From NCBI RefSeq assembly GCF_014645315.1, contig NZ_BMLQ01000007.1, positions 134,052 through 198,051 on the forward strand: a stretch of DNA of 64,000 bases. The letters run 5' to 3'. The notes beneath the pieces are model-generated. The model ran no database searches. It was not told the DNA's origin and saw only the letters and a program-made list of their open reading frames with translations. The position numbers and the translations under genes are program-made. Each line of letters begins with the position of its first letter. Positions within the stretch are counted from its first letter, which is position 1. Source of the stretch: Citricoccus zhacaiensis (GTDB lineage Bacteria; Actinomycetota; Actinomycetes; Actinomycetales; Micrococcaceae). Shown here piece after piece: positions 53,452 to 62,768 of this stretch.

Positions 53452-54420
53452 CTACGCCGTGGCTGAGTTGCCGTGAGCCTCGAACCGGCGGCGAACCACG
53501 TGGATCAAGCGACTGAAACCCTGGCCGAGGTCGAGCGACGTCAGGCGGATCACGAGCCATCCGCGTTCCTGGAACCACGCGTCTCGGTTGGCATCGGAGG
53601 CCTGCTGTGACGCCGTGCGATGGTGTTTTCCGTCGTACTGGATGGCAATCTTCTGCTCTCGGTAACCCAGGTCTGCCGCCGGGGCAAAGCGGTCGCTGGG
53701 ATCCCCCTTGAGCTGCACGGCCGGTTCGGGAAGGCCTGCATCCACCAGTGCCAGCCGCGTCAACGTCTCCGGTGGCGAGTCGGCGCCGACACGGCATCTC
53801 GCGAGCGCGGCCCGTGCATTGCGGACTCCCTTGACCGAGCCCGCCCTGAGTAGCGCATCGGACAACCCAGCCAGGGTTGCCAGGCCGTCAACGCGCCGAT
53901 CCTGGTCCCACGGTCTGTTCACGATGGCATCCCCCAGGATGATGAGGTCGGTGAGGTCCAGGTGACTGGCCATGTCCACCCAGGTTCTCGCCGGGCTGGT
54001 CAGTGGCAGCCGCCGGAACTGCACCCGATCTTCTTCTGGCACCGGTGAGCGATGGGCCGTGATGCCCTTGCGCTGGGCGGCACCGGTCCCACTGCACCAC
54101 GTCAGGTGGATCGTCGTGTCCGAGGCGACGATGTCCGGCAGGGGCAGACGGAACACGAGGGCGGCGGTGCCGTGGGAATACACCGCATCCGGAAACTGTC
54201 GTGCCAGCGCGGCCAGGGACAGCCGACCCATTCCGTGGCCGGGTTCGTCGAAGCCGGCGGGCCATCCCGTGTCAACCGATGAGGACGCCAGCAACCCGTG
54301 GCCGAGGCGAACGATATCCCGTGCCTCGAGACGCTTCCTGCTGACGCCATGGCGACGTGCCTCGGCGCGGGTGAAGGGCGTGTGCTGCAGCGGTTCCGGC
54401 AGTGCGCGTCGATGGACCAT
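53452..54420 (-). CDS. AbiEi/DUF559-type protein (nuclease-like C-terminal domain)
   Basis: A 322-residue protein. The N-terminal part has a small helix-turn-helix-like stretch (FTRAEARRHGVSRKRLEARDIVRLGHG), then a middle region like AbiEi-type antitoxins. The C-terminal 100 residues (DLGYREQKIAIQYDGKHHRTASQQASDANRDAWFQERGWLVIRLTSLDL in short segments) follow the DUF559/Vsr-like restriction-fold pattern: hydrophobic strand, Asp in QYDGKHH, then GWLVIRLT. Such genes are frequent in actinobacteria, often in several copies, with no proven function. ATG 54420 is chosen because upstream codons run into a dispersed repeat. Base composition is somewhat less GC-rich than its neighbours. Confidence 0.8.
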   Translation of the reverse strand: MVHRRALPEPLQHTPFTRAEARRHGVSRKRLEARDIVRLGHGLLASSSVDTGWPAGFDEPGHGMGRLSLAALARQFPDAVYSHGTAALVFRLPLPDIVASDTTIHLTWCSGTGAAQRKGITAHRSPVPEEDRVQFRRLPLTSPARTWVDMASHLDLTDLIILGDAIVNRPWDQDRRVDGLATLAGLSDALLRAGSVKGVRNARAALARCRVGADSPPETLTRLALVDAGLPEPAVQLKGDPSDRFAPAADLGYREQKIAIQYDGKHHRTASQQASDANRDAWFQERGWLVIRLTSLDLGQGFSRLIHVVRRRFEAHGNSATA

Positions 54421-54534
54421 GAAGCCATCGTGGTCCGGTGGCAGGTCTTGCGGGTCCGGACCGGACAACCTGTGGACAACTGCGGTCGAGCCAGCGGTGG
54501 ACCGGGGCGGTGGGCTGGGGCGGTGGCCAACCAC

Positions 54535-54594
54535 CAGTTGTTGAGGATGTCCCGGTGCCAGACCGCAACACCGGCGCGCGATCCAGCAACTGAT
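54535..54594. repeat. Palindromic repeat, copy 3
   Basis: Left arm CAGTTGTTGAGGAT (54535-54548) and right arm ATCCAGCAACTG (54581-54592) are inverted copies with one mismatch and one extra base. The loop includes CCCGGTGCC...CACCGG. The right arm is the same sequence as in copy 2. It lies between the divergent DUF559-type and UMF1-type genes. Confidence 0.65.
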
Positions 54595-54676
54595 GTGGAG
54601 GCCACGTGGTGGGAATGCCGTCACGTCGACGCCGGCAGTTCACGGTCCGGTCCCGGCAGCCAAGTAGCATGCCCGC

Positions 54677-56011
54677 ATGAGCACACCCAACGCACCGGCG
54701 TCGCCCGCGGCCACGCCACCGGACGCCGGTCCGATCGACCGCCCGCTGAACCGCAAGCACGTCACCGCGTGGGCGCTGTGGGACTGGGGTTCTGCCTCCT
54801 TCAACGCGGTGATGGTGACGTTCGTGTTCGCCACCTATCTGGCCTCCGACTCGTTCGGGCCGGATGACCGGGGTACGCAGTGGCTCACGGCGGCCAACGC
54901 GATCGGCGGCATCGTGGTGGCACTCACTGCCCCCGTGATGGGCCAACGCTCAGACCGGGGCGGCCGGCGCAAGTTGTGGCTGGGGATCAACACCGGCGTG
55001 GTCATCCTGCTCACGGCCCTGTGCTTCTTCGTCCGCCCGGACGAGGCGTACCTGTTGCTTGGCGTGGTCCTGATCGCTGCCGCCAACGTGGCCTTCGAGT
55101 TCGCCGGGGTGAACTACAACGCCATGCTGCTGCAGGTGGCGACGCCGAAGACCATCGGCAAGGTCTCCGGCATCGGCTGGGGCGCTGGCTACGTGGGCGG
55201 GATCTTCCTGCTGCTCATCCTCTACGTGGGATTCATCTCGGGGGACACGCACTGGCTCGGGGTGACCAACGACGACGCCATGAACATCCGTGTGGTGGCC
55301 CTCTTCTCAGCCCTGTGGTTCATCGCCTTCGCCCTGCCACTGTTCTTCAGCACCCCTGAACACCGGGGCTCCGGCGAGGACGAGAAGGTCAGCCTGCTCG
55401 AGTCATACCGACGTCTCTGGCGGACCATCCTGGGACTGTGGCGGGATCAGCGCAACACCTTCTGGTTCCTGGCGTCCTCGGCGGTCTTCCGTGACGGCGT
55501 CGGTGCCGTCTTCGCCTACGGCGCCATCCTCGGCACCACGGTCTACGGCGTGGATCCGGCAGACATCCTCATCTTCGGGATCGCCGCCAACGTGGTCGCC
55601 GCTGCCGGCTCCTTCGCCGGTGGCTGGATCGACGACCGGATCGGGCCCAAGCGGGTCATCATGGGGTCGCTGGTCGGGTTGATCGTCACCGCCGGGGTCG
55701 TCTTCTTCCTCAACGGGACCACGGCCTTCTGGATCTTCGGACTGCTCCTGTGCTTCTTCGTGGGCCCCGTGCAGTCCTCGTCCCGATCCTTCCTCGGCAG
55801 GCTGACCTCGGAGCAGCGGGCGGGGGAGATCTACGGCCTCTATGCCACCACCGGGCGGGCGGTGTCCTTCCTGACGCCGGCCCTGATCTCCGTGGGGATT
55901 GCCCTGACCCGCGACTCGCGGTACATGGTCCCCGCCATCCTGCTGGTGCTGATCGCCGGCATGGCCCTGCTGGTCAGGGTGCGGGATCCGAAGACCGCAG
56001 ACGCGCTCTAG
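54677..56011 (+). CDS. MFS transporter, UMF1/Atg22-like
   Basis: A 444-residue, 12-TM protein of the UMF1 branch of the major facilitators. Diagnostic segments: AWALWDWGSASFNAVMVTFVFATYL at TM1, LTAPVMGQRSDRGGRRK, FNYNAMLLQVATP-like (VNYNAMLLQVATPKTIGKVSGIGWGAGYVGG) and GGWIDDRIGPKRVI. Fungal Atg22 homologues export amino acids from vacuoles; bacterial substrates are unknown. No ribosome site precedes ATG 54677, but TAGCAT lies eight bases upstream, suggesting a leaderless mRNA. Confidence 0.92.
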   Translation: MSTPNAPASPAATPPDAGPIDRPLNRKHVTAWALWDWGSASFNAVMVTFVFATYLASDSFGPDDRGTQWLTAANAIGGIVVALTAPVMGQRSDRGGRRKLWLGINTGVVILLTALCFFVRPDEAYLLLGVVLIAAANVAFEFAGVNYNAMLLQVATPKTIGKVSGIGWGAGYVGGIFLLLILYVGFISGDTHWLGVTNDDAMNIRVVALFSALWFIAFALPLFFSTPEHRGSGEDEKVSLLESYRRLWRTILGLWRDQRNTFWFLASSAVFRDGVGAVFAYGAILGTTVYGVDPADILIFGIAANVVAAAGSFAGGWIDDRIGPKRVIMGSLVGLIVTAGVVFFLNGTTAFWIFGLLLCFFVGPVQSSSRSFLGRLTSEQRAGEIYGLYATTGRAVSFLTPALISVGIALTRDSRYMVPAILLVLIAGMALLVRVRDPKTADAL

Positions 56012-56136
56012 CCCTGAACAAACACTGGGCAGATCGTCCGTATTCCCTTGACGCCATGAGAATAATCGGGGAGTCCAGCCGACCTGCGCCCGGTAGGATG
56101 TAACCAACCCCCCACCCCGAAGATGGAGGCCGCCCC

Positions 56137-59100
56137 GTGCTGACTGTGCTCATTGCGCTCTTTGCAATGGCACTCGTGGCCCCCTTGGTCTTCCGGGTCG
56201 CGGATCGCAACGGGTTCTACATCCTCGCCGCCGTCCCGGCCGCCGGTTTCGTCTGGCTCCTGTTCCAGTTGCCCGCCGTCCTCGAGGCTCAGGAGGCCGT
56301 CAACGCGGGGGCCTCCCCGCCCGCCGCCGCTCCCGGCGGACTCGTCCAGACCTACGAGTGGATCCCCGACCTCGGGATCAACCTGTCCTTCCGGATGGAC
56401 GCCCTCGCCGCATTCATGGGATTGATCGTCCTCGGGGTCGGCGCCCTCGTGCTCGCGTATTGTGCCCGGTACTTCACGGTCAACGAGCCGCGCAACGCGG
56501 CCTTCGGCGCCCAGCTGATCGCCTTCGCCGGCGCCATGTTCGGCCTCGTGACCACGGACGACCTGATGGTGCTCTACACCTTCTGGGAACTGACGTCCGT
56601 CCTCTCGTTCCTGCTGATCGGCTACTCTGCACACCGCATCTTCGCTCGCCGGTCCGCCATCCAAGCCCTGATCGTCACCACCTTCGGGGGTCTGGCGATG
56701 CTGGTCGGACTGGTGATGCTCGGTCAGGCCGCCGGCACCTACCGCCTCTCCGAGATCGTGGCCCGCGGTCAGGAGCTGATGGCCGGTCCCTACGGCGGCG
56801 CGTTCATGGAGTGGGCCATCGTGCTCGTCCTGGTGGGCGCCCTCTCCAAGTCCGCGCAGGCGCCCTTCCACTTCTGGCTCCCGGCAGCCATGGCCGCCCC
56901 GACCCCGGTCTCGGCCTACCTCCACGCCGCCGCCATGGTCAAGGCCGGTGTCTACCTCGTCGCCCGGCTCGCCCCGGCCTTCGCGGAGTCCGGCTGGTGG
57001 CAGGCGCTGGTGCTGGGCGTCGGCCTCTGGACCATGCTCGTCGGCGGCTGGCGGGCCCTGCGCCAGACGGACATCAAACTGGTCCTGGCCTACGGCACCG
57101 TGTCTCAGCTCGGCTTCCTCATGGTCGCCAACGGGCTCGGCAACCAGGACGCCGCCATGGCAGGGTTGTCGATGCTGGTGGCCCACGCCCTGTTCAAGGC
57201 ACCCCTGTTCATGGTCGTCGGCATCATCGACCACGAGGCGGGCACCCGTGATCTGGCCAAGCTCTCCGGGGTCGGTCGGAACCACCCCTGGCTGACCACC
57301 ACCGCCGTCATCTGCGCCGCCTCCATGGCCGGCATCCCACCGCTCTTCGGCTTCGTCGCCAAGGAATCCGTCCTCGAGTCACTGCAGCACTGGGCCGAGG
57401 CCGGCTCCGGCGGCGGACTCTGGGCCACTGTCTGGGCTTGGACGCCACTCGTGGTCGTCGCCCTCGGCTCCGTGCTGACGGTGGCCTATTCGGCGCGCTT
57501 CGTGTGGGGCGCGTTCGCCTCCAAGAAGCTCCGCACGGACGGCGAACTGAAGGCCGTCGCGGACACCCGCTTCCACGGCCCCGTCACAGCCGGCGCCCTT
57601 GGCCCGTCCGCCTTGCTGGCCCTGGCCTGCGTGGTCGGCGCCTTCATCCCCACCGTCATGGATGCCCTGCCCGTGGCCTTCGGTGGATCAATGGCGGCCC
57701 TCGATCCGGGTGCCGAGCCCGCCCACCTGGCCCTGTGGCACGGCTTCACGCCGATCCTGGCCATCTCCGTGGGCATCGTCCTGCTCGGCCTCGCCCTGTA
57801 CGCCATCAAGGACGGAGTGGCCCGCTTCCAGGAGGCCGTGCCGTCCTGGGTGGATGCCCAGCGCCTCTACCGCTCCGCACTGCGGGGGTTGGATGACGTG
57901 GCCGTCTGGGTCACCGGCCGCACCCAGCGTGGTTCCCTGAGCTTCTACCTGTTCATCATCTTGGCGGTCGCCTTCGTCGCGCCGTTGTTGGCGCTTCTGT
58001 TCCCCCACGAGCACGACGGCGGCGCAGGCATGGCCGCGTCCCTCTTCAGTTCAGCGAACTGGACGTGGGGCGATTCCCTCGCCCAGATCCTCGTCGGTGC
58101 GGCCATCATCACCGGCGCCATCGCCGCGATTCGGGCCCGCAAGCGCTTCATGGCGGTGCTGCTCGTCTCCGTTTGCGGCTACGGGCTGGCGGCCATCTTC
58201 GCCTTGCAGGGCGCACCGGACCTGGCCCTGACGCAGCTGCTGGTGGAGTCCATCGTCCTCGTGGCCATGGTGCTCGGCCTGCGCGTGCTGCCGGCCGGCT
58301 GGTACACCCGAGACCGCACCAACATCCGCTGGGCACACGCACTACTCGGCATCCTCTTCGGGCTGGTGATGATCTGGGTGGCGATCACCGTCATGGCCTC
58401 CCGAACCGCCGACCCCATCTCCCTGGAGATGCCGCAGCTGGCCTATGAGGACGGCGGCGGCGCCAACATCGTCAACGTGCTGCTCGTGGACATCCGCGCC
58501 TGGGACACCTTCGGGGAACTCACCGTGCTCGCCGCGGCTGCCACCGGTGTGGCCTCGCTGATCTTCATCCAGCACCGGGACCGCCGCACCGGCGACCTGG
58601 ACAAGGTGGCCTCGGGCTCGGTGGGACGCTACAGCCCCACGGGACCCGACGAATCCCGGCAACTGGCCGCCCTGCGCAAGTTCGCCATCGTGGACGAGGA
58701 CCAGTGGCTCGTGGCCGGCCGCACCGTGGCCCCGGAGCGCCGGTCCATCATCTTCGAGGTGGTCACCCGGCTCGTCTTCCACGTGATCATCCTGCTGTCC
58801 ATCTACCTCTTGCTGGCCGGCCACAACACTCCGGGCGGCGGATTCGCCGGCGGGCTGATCGCCGGACTCGCCCTGACCATCCGTTACCTGGCCGGCGGTC
58901 GCTACGAGCTTGAGCAGGCCATGCCGATCCCGGCCGGCGTCCTGCTGGGCTCGGGGCTCGCCTTGGCCGCCGTCACCGGCATGGTTCCGCTGTTCTTCGG
59001 GGGCCAGGTGTTCCAGTCGGCCATCATCGAGTTCACCCTGCCGGTGCTCGGACACGTCAAGTTCGTCTCGGCCACCATCTTCGACATCGGCGTCTACCTC

Positions 59101-59376
59101 GTGGTGGTCGGTCTGGTCATCGATGTCCTGCGCTCCCTCGGCTCGGAGGTGGACCGCCGCCACGAGGTTGAGACCACGGCGCTCGTGGAGGCCGAGAAGC
59201 GGCGCCGTGAGGCCCGCGCCGGCCTCGCGGCAGCCACCTCCACTGCCGCGACTTCCACTACCGCCACGGCCGCCGGCACCGTAACCTCCACCAGCACGTC
59301 CAATGCCACCACCACCGGATCCACCGGTGCCTCGGGAACCACGGGAACTACGGGAACCGGGACGGTGACGCCATGA
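56137..59376 (+). CDS. mrpA: Mrp Na+/H+ antiporter subunit A, with fused MrpB
   Basis: A 1079-residue membrane protein. The first about 620 residues are the NuoL/MrpA-type proton channel (SFRMDALAAFMGLIVLGVGALVL, FWELTSVLSFLLIGY, SKSAQAPFHFWLPAAMAAPTPVSAYLHAA with its conserved Lys and His). The next part (about 620-800) is the MrpA C-terminal DUF4040/MrpA-N region. The last about 200 residues (LVFHVIILLSIYLLLAGHNTPGGGFAGGLIAGLAL) are MrpB. A Thr/Ala/Ser-rich tail closes the protein. GTG 56137 has GGAGG upstream. It is the first gene of a six-gene operon giving Na+ and pH tolerance. The stop overlaps mrpC by 4 bases. Confidence 0.96.
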   Translation: MLTVLIALFAMALVAPLVFRVADRNGFYILAAVPAAGFVWLLFQLPAVLEAQEAVNAGASPPAAAPGGLVQTYEWIPDLGINLSFRMDALAAFMGLIVLGVGALVLAYCARYFTVNEPRNAAFGAQLIAFAGAMFGLVTTDDLMVLYTFWELTSVLSFLLIGYSAHRIFARRSAIQALIVTTFGGLAMLVGLVMLGQAAGTYRLSEIVARGQELMAGPYGGAFMEWAIVLVLVGALSKSAQAPFHFWLPAAMAAPTPVSAYLHAAAMVKAGVYLVARLAPAFAESGWWQALVLGVGLWTMLVGGWRALRQTDIKLVLAYGTVSQLGFLMVANGLGNQDAAMAGLSMLVAHALFKAPLFMVVGIIDHEAGTRDLAKLSGVGRNHPWLTTTAVICAASMAGIPPLFGFVAKESVLESLQHWAEAGSGGGLWATVWAWTPLVVVALGSVLTVAYSARFVWGAFASKKLRTDGELKAVADTRFHGPVTAGALGPSALLALACVVGAFIPTVMDALPVAFGGSMAALDPGAEPAHLALWHGFTPILAISVGIVLLGLALYAIKDGVARFQEAVPSWVDAQRLYRSALRGLDDVAVWVTGRTQRGSLSFYLFIILAVAFVAPLLALLFPHEHDGGAGMAASLFSSANWTWGDSLAQILVGAAIITGAIAAIRARKRFMAVLLVSVCGYGLAAIFALQGAPDLALTQLLVESIVLVAMVLGLRVLPAGWYTRDRTNIRWAHALLGILFGLVMIWVAITVMASRTADPISLEMPQLAYEDGGGANIVNVLLVDIRAWDTFGELTVLAAAATGVASLIFIQHRDRRTGDLDKVASGSVGRYSPTGPDESRQLAALRKFAIVDEDQWLVAGRTVAPERRSIIFEVVTRLVFHVIILLSIYLLLAGHNTPGGGFAGGLIAGLALTIRYLAGGRYELEQAMPIPAGVLLGSGLALAAVTGMVPLFFGGQVFQSAIIEFTLPVLGHVKFVSATIFDIGVYLVVVGLVIDVLRSLGSEVDRRHEVETTALVEAEKRRREARAGLAAATSTAATSTTATAAGTVTSTSTSNATTTGSTGASGTTGTTGTGTVTP

Positions 59377-60065
59377 GTGTGAACATTGTGCTGCTGCTGG
59401 TCATGGGAGTCATGTATGCCGTCAGCATCTACCTGCTGCTGGAGCGGACCCTGACGCGCGTGCTGCTGGGGTTGGTCCTGATCACCAACGCCACGAATCT
59501 GCTGATCCTCACCATGGCCGGCGCCCCCGGCCAGGCCCCGCTCGTGGAGGACGGCGTGGATCCCAGCGCCTACACGGATCCTCTGCCCCAGGCCATGACC
59601 CTGACCTCGATCGTCATCTCCTTCGCCATCACGGCCTTCATGCTCGGCATGATCTACCGGTCCTGGAAGCTGGGCCGGCGGGATGAGGTCCTGGTGGACA
59701 CCGAGGACGTCAAGGTCGCCGAGCAGTCCTCCTTCGACGCGGAGGAGGACGCGGAACTCCTGGAGGAGCCGTCGGAGTTCCTCGAGGAGAACGAGGACCC
59801 GAACGCGGACTACGAGCACGCCACGGCCATCAACCCCTCCACCGGTGCCCTGGCGGTCCGCCACCGTGCAGACGGCACGGTGAAGGTGAAGACGGACGCC
59901 AACCGGCACCTGCCAGGCAGCGGCCGCCGCTCACGGCACGAACCGGAGGAGGGCGAACACCCCGTCGGATCGCTCGGACACGACGACCACCTCCCGGATG
60001 AGGACGAACGCTCCGGCAGCCCCCGGTCCCGACCACGGGGCCGCGACCCGAAGGACGGTGAGTGA
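59373..60065 (+). CDS. mrpC: Mrp antiporter subunit C with long acidic tail
   Basis: A 230-residue protein. Residues 1-110 are the NuoK-like MrpC domain with three helices (VMGVMYAVSIYLLLERTLTRVLLGLVLITNATNLLIL; DPLPQAMTLTSIVISFAITAFMLGM). Residues 115-230 are a charged cytoplasmic tail (EDVKVAEQSSFDAEEDAELLEEPSEFLEENEDP, then HRADGTVKVK and an Arg/Asp-rich end), about twice the usual family length. The ATG overlaps mrpA's stop. The tail may bind cations or a regulator; this is not known for the family. Confidence 0.95.
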   Translation: MSVNIVLLLVMGVMYAVSIYLLLERTLTRVLLGLVLITNATNLLILTMAGAPGQAPLVEDGVDPSAYTDPLPQAMTLTSIVISFAITAFMLGMIYRSWKLGRRDEVLVDTEDVKVAEQSSFDAEEDAELLEEPSEFLEENEDPNADYEHATAINPSTGALAVRHRADGTVKVKTDANRHLPGSGRRSRHEPEEGEHPVGSLGHDDHLPDEDERSGSPRSRPRGRDPKDGE

Positions 60066-61891
60066 TGGACCTGGACATCGTCTCGCTCGCACCCCTCGCA
60101 GTCCTGCTGCCGATCCTCGGCGCTGCCCTGGCCTTCGTGCTGGTCCGCCGCCCCAAGGCTCAGATCGCCACCACCGTCACCACCATCACCCTGACCCTGC
60201 TCCTCGAGTGCCTGCTGCTGGCCGCCACCTGGGACACGGGCGCCGTGGCCGTGTTCATCGGCGGCTGGGAGGCCCCCTGGGGCATCACGATGGTGGTGGA
60301 CCGGTTCTCCGCCCTGATGCTGGTGGTCTCCTCGGCGATCGTCCTCGCGGTGCTGATCTACGCCTCCGCGCAGGGCATCACGGACCAGGACCAGGGCGGG
60401 CCGGTCTCGATCTTCCACCCCACGTTCCTGATCCTCGTGGCGGGCGTCTCCAACGCCTTCCTCGCCGGTGACCTCTTCAACCTCTACGTCGGGTTCGAGA
60501 TCCTGTTGACGGCCTCGTATGTGCTGCTGACCCTGGGAGGCACCGGACCACGCGTCCGGGCGGGCGTGACCTACGTGGTGGTCTCGGTGATCTCCTCGGT
60601 GCTCTTCCTGATCGCCATCGCCATGATCTACGGCGCCACGGGCACCATCAACATGGCCGACCTGGCCGTGAAGCTCGCGGAGCTGGACCCGGACGTTCAG
60701 ATGGTGCTGCACGTGATGCTGCTCGTCGGCTTCGGCATCAAGGCCGCCGTGTTCCCGCTGTCCTTCTGGCTGCCCGACTCCTACCCGACCGCCCCGGCCC
60801 CCGTGACCGCCGTGTTCGCGGGCCTGCTGACCAAGGTCGGCGTCTATGCCATCATCCGCACCGAGACGCTGCTGTTCCCGGGAGACCGGGTGAACTCACT
60901 GCTGCTCTGGGTGGCGCTGCTGACGATGATCGTCGGCATCCTCGGGGCCCTCGCCCAGAACGACATCAAACGTGTCCTGTCCTTCACGCTCGTCTCCCAC
61001 ATCGGCTACATGATCTTCGGTGTGGCCATGGCCAGCGTGCTCGGGCTGGGGGCCACGGTGTTCTACGTGGTCCACCACATCACCGTGCAGACCGGACTGT
61101 TCCTCGTCACCGGTCTGATCGAACAGCGGGCCGGGTCCGCCAACATCGACCGTCTCGGGGGGATGGCGAAGATCTCCCCGCTGATCGCGATCCTGTTCTT
61201 CATCCCGGCCATGAACCTGGGCGGAATCCCGCCGTTCTCCGGCTTCCTCGCCAAGATCGGTCTGGTCCAGGCTGGCGTGGGCGCGGATCACGGCATGGCA
61301 TGGGCGCTCGTGGCCGCCTCTGTGGTGACCTCGCTGTTGACGCTGCTGGTGATGGTCCGCGTGTGGACCCGCTCGTTCTGGCGCCGGGTGGAGGATGTGG
61401 AACACCCGCCGGCCAAGCTCGTCCTGGCGCTGGAGGAGACCGAGGCACGGCGCACTGGCCGGGACGCCAGGCCTGTCGCGATCGAGACTCAGACCAAGAC
61501 CCCAACCCGGGCCGATACCAAGGTCCTGACCAAGACCCAGACCAAGACCCAGATCAAGACCCCGACCAAGATCGCCAAGGGACCGGCCCGCGGCATGGTG
61601 TATCCGACGATCGGGCTCGTGGCCTTCGGCCTGGCCTTCACCGTGTTCGCCGGACCTCTCTACGCCTTCTCTGACCGGGCCGCCACGGACATGCTCTTGC
61701 GCACGCCGTATATCGATGCCGTCCTCGGCCCGGAGGCCGCCGCCCAGGCGGAGCAGGACCTGGGCGGCCTGGAGGAACGGGGCATCCGTGTCCCGGACCA
61801 GGGGAACAGCGGTCCGGGCGAGCTGGACTCCATCCGCGGGGACTCCGAAGGCCACGATGTCGGCGACAGTACGGAAGGGGGGCAGCCATGA
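60065..61891 (+). CDS. mrpD: Mrp antiporter subunit D
   Basis: A 608-residue NuoN/M-like subunit with 14 helices. Recognisable: VVDRFSALMLVVSSAIVLAVL, GDLFNLYVGFEILLTASYVLLTLG (conserved Glu), KAAVFPLSFWLPDSYPTAPAPVTAVFAGLLTKVGVYA and NDIKRVLSFTLVSHIGYMIFG (conserved Lys). A hydrophilic loop near residues 460-510 is a string of TKT/KTP units (KTPTRADTK, TKTQTKTQIKTPTK), a low-complexity insertion between two late helices. ATG 60065 shares bases with the mrpC stop (TGATG). Forms the second proton channel of the complex. Confidence 0.95.
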   Translation: MDLDIVSLAPLAVLLPILGAALAFVLVRRPKAQIATTVTTITLTLLLECLLLAATWDTGAVAVFIGGWEAPWGITMVVDRFSALMLVVSSAIVLAVLIYASAQGITDQDQGGPVSIFHPTFLILVAGVSNAFLAGDLFNLYVGFEILLTASYVLLTLGGTGPRVRAGVTYVVVSVISSVLFLIAIAMIYGATGTINMADLAVKLAELDPDVQMVLHVMLLVGFGIKAAVFPLSFWLPDSYPTAPAPVTAVFAGLLTKVGVYAIIRTETLLFPGDRVNSLLLWVALLTMIVGILGALAQNDIKRVLSFTLVSHIGYMIFGVAMASVLGLGATVFYVVHHITVQTGLFLVTGLIEQRAGSANIDRLGGMAKISPLIAILFFIPAMNLGGIPPFSGFLAKIGLVQAGVGADHGMAWALVAASVVTSLLTLLVMVRVWTRSFWRRVEDVEHPPAKLVLALEETEARRTGRDARPVAIETQTKTPTRADTKVLTKTQTKTQIKTPTKIAKGPARGMVYPTIGLVAFGLAFTVFAGPLYAFSDRAATDMLLRTPYIDAVLGPEAAAQAEQDLGGLEERGIRVPDQGNSGPGELDSIRGDSEGHDVGDSTEGGQP

Positions 61892-62484
61892 GCACCGGTC
61901 CGGACGACCAGGACGGTGGCCGCTCCTTCTGGAGCCAATGGCCCATCCTCCTGGGACTGACCCTGACGTGGGGCGCCCTCTGGCAGGACTTCTCGCCGGG
62001 AGTGCTGCTGGCCGGCGTCGTGTTCTCGATGCTGACGTTGAGCTTCTACCGGCTGCCGCGCGTGAACTTCTCGGACCGATTCAACCTCTGGTACTTCCTG
62101 GTCTTCACGTTGCGGTTCCTCTGGCACGTGGTGACCGCCTCCGTCTCGGTGGCCTGGGATGCCATCAGCAAGGGGCCGACGATCGTCAACTCCGTGGTGG
62201 CGGTGCCACTGCGCAGCCATGATGACCTCATCGTCACCCTCACGGGCCACTCACTGGCCTTGGTCCCGGGATCTCTCGTCATCGACGTGGACCGTCCCAG
62301 CTCCACCCTGTACCTGCACTGCCTCAACGTGAAGAATGCGGAGGCCGTCGAGGCCTTCCGCGCCGAGGCGCTGAGGACCGAGGCCGCGATCATCCGGGCC
62401 CTCGGTTCCAAGGCCGACCTGGCGCTCGTGCAGGACGACGAGGCGCGGCGCGCCGCCGACACCGCTGGGGGGGACCGCCGATGA
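61888..62484 (+). CDS. mrpE: Mrp antiporter subunit E
   Basis: A 198-residue protein. Two N-terminal helices (LLGLTLTWGALWQDFSPGVLLAGVVFSMLTL) and one further helix precede a cytoplasmic domain with VVAVPLRSHDDLIVTLTGHSLALVPGSLVIDVD and YLHCLNVKNAEAVEAF, the MrpE core. Needed for a stable complex. ATG 61888 overlaps mrpD by 4 bases. Confidence 0.95.
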   Translation: MSTGPDDQDGGRSFWSQWPILLGLTLTWGALWQDFSPGVLLAGVVFSMLTLSFYRLPRVNFSDRFNLWYFLVFTLRFLWHVVTASVSVAWDAISKGPTIVNSVVAVPLRSHDDLIVTLTGHSLALVPGSLVIDVDRPSSTLYLHCLNVKNAEAVEAFRAEALRTEAAIIRALGSKADLALVQDDEARRAADTAGGDRR

Positions 62485-62768
62485 CCGTGCTGGAATGGGC
62501 GGGCGTCGTCTGCCTCGTGCTGCTGGGCGTGGGCGCGCTGGCCGCGATCTACCGGATCGTTCGCGGGCCCTCGATCCTGGACCGGGCCATCGCCACGGAC
62601 GTGCTGCTGATCGTCATCTCGTCCGCGCTGTGTGTGGACATGGCCGTGCACCACCACACGGACAACATCGTGTTCGTGGTGGTGGCCTCCGTGATCGGCT
62701 TCGTGGGATCGGTGACGCTGTCCCGGTTCGTGGCCGAATCCAGGAAGGAGCCGAGTGAGCATGTCTGA
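62481..62768 (+). CDS. mrpF: Mrp antiporter subunit F
   Basis: A 95-residue, three-helix protein. The MrpF pattern is RIVRGPSILDRAIATDVLLIVISSALC, then DNIVFVVVASVIGFVGSVTLSRFVAE. ATG 62481 overlaps mrpE by 4 bases; the 3' end overlaps mrpG by about 14 bases. Small scaffold-type subunit of the antiporter. Confidence 0.94.
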   Translation: MTVLEWAGVVCLVLLGVGALAAIYRIVRGPSILDRAIATDVLLIVISSALCVDMAVHHHTDNIVFVVVASVIGFVGSVTLSRFVAESRKEPSEHV

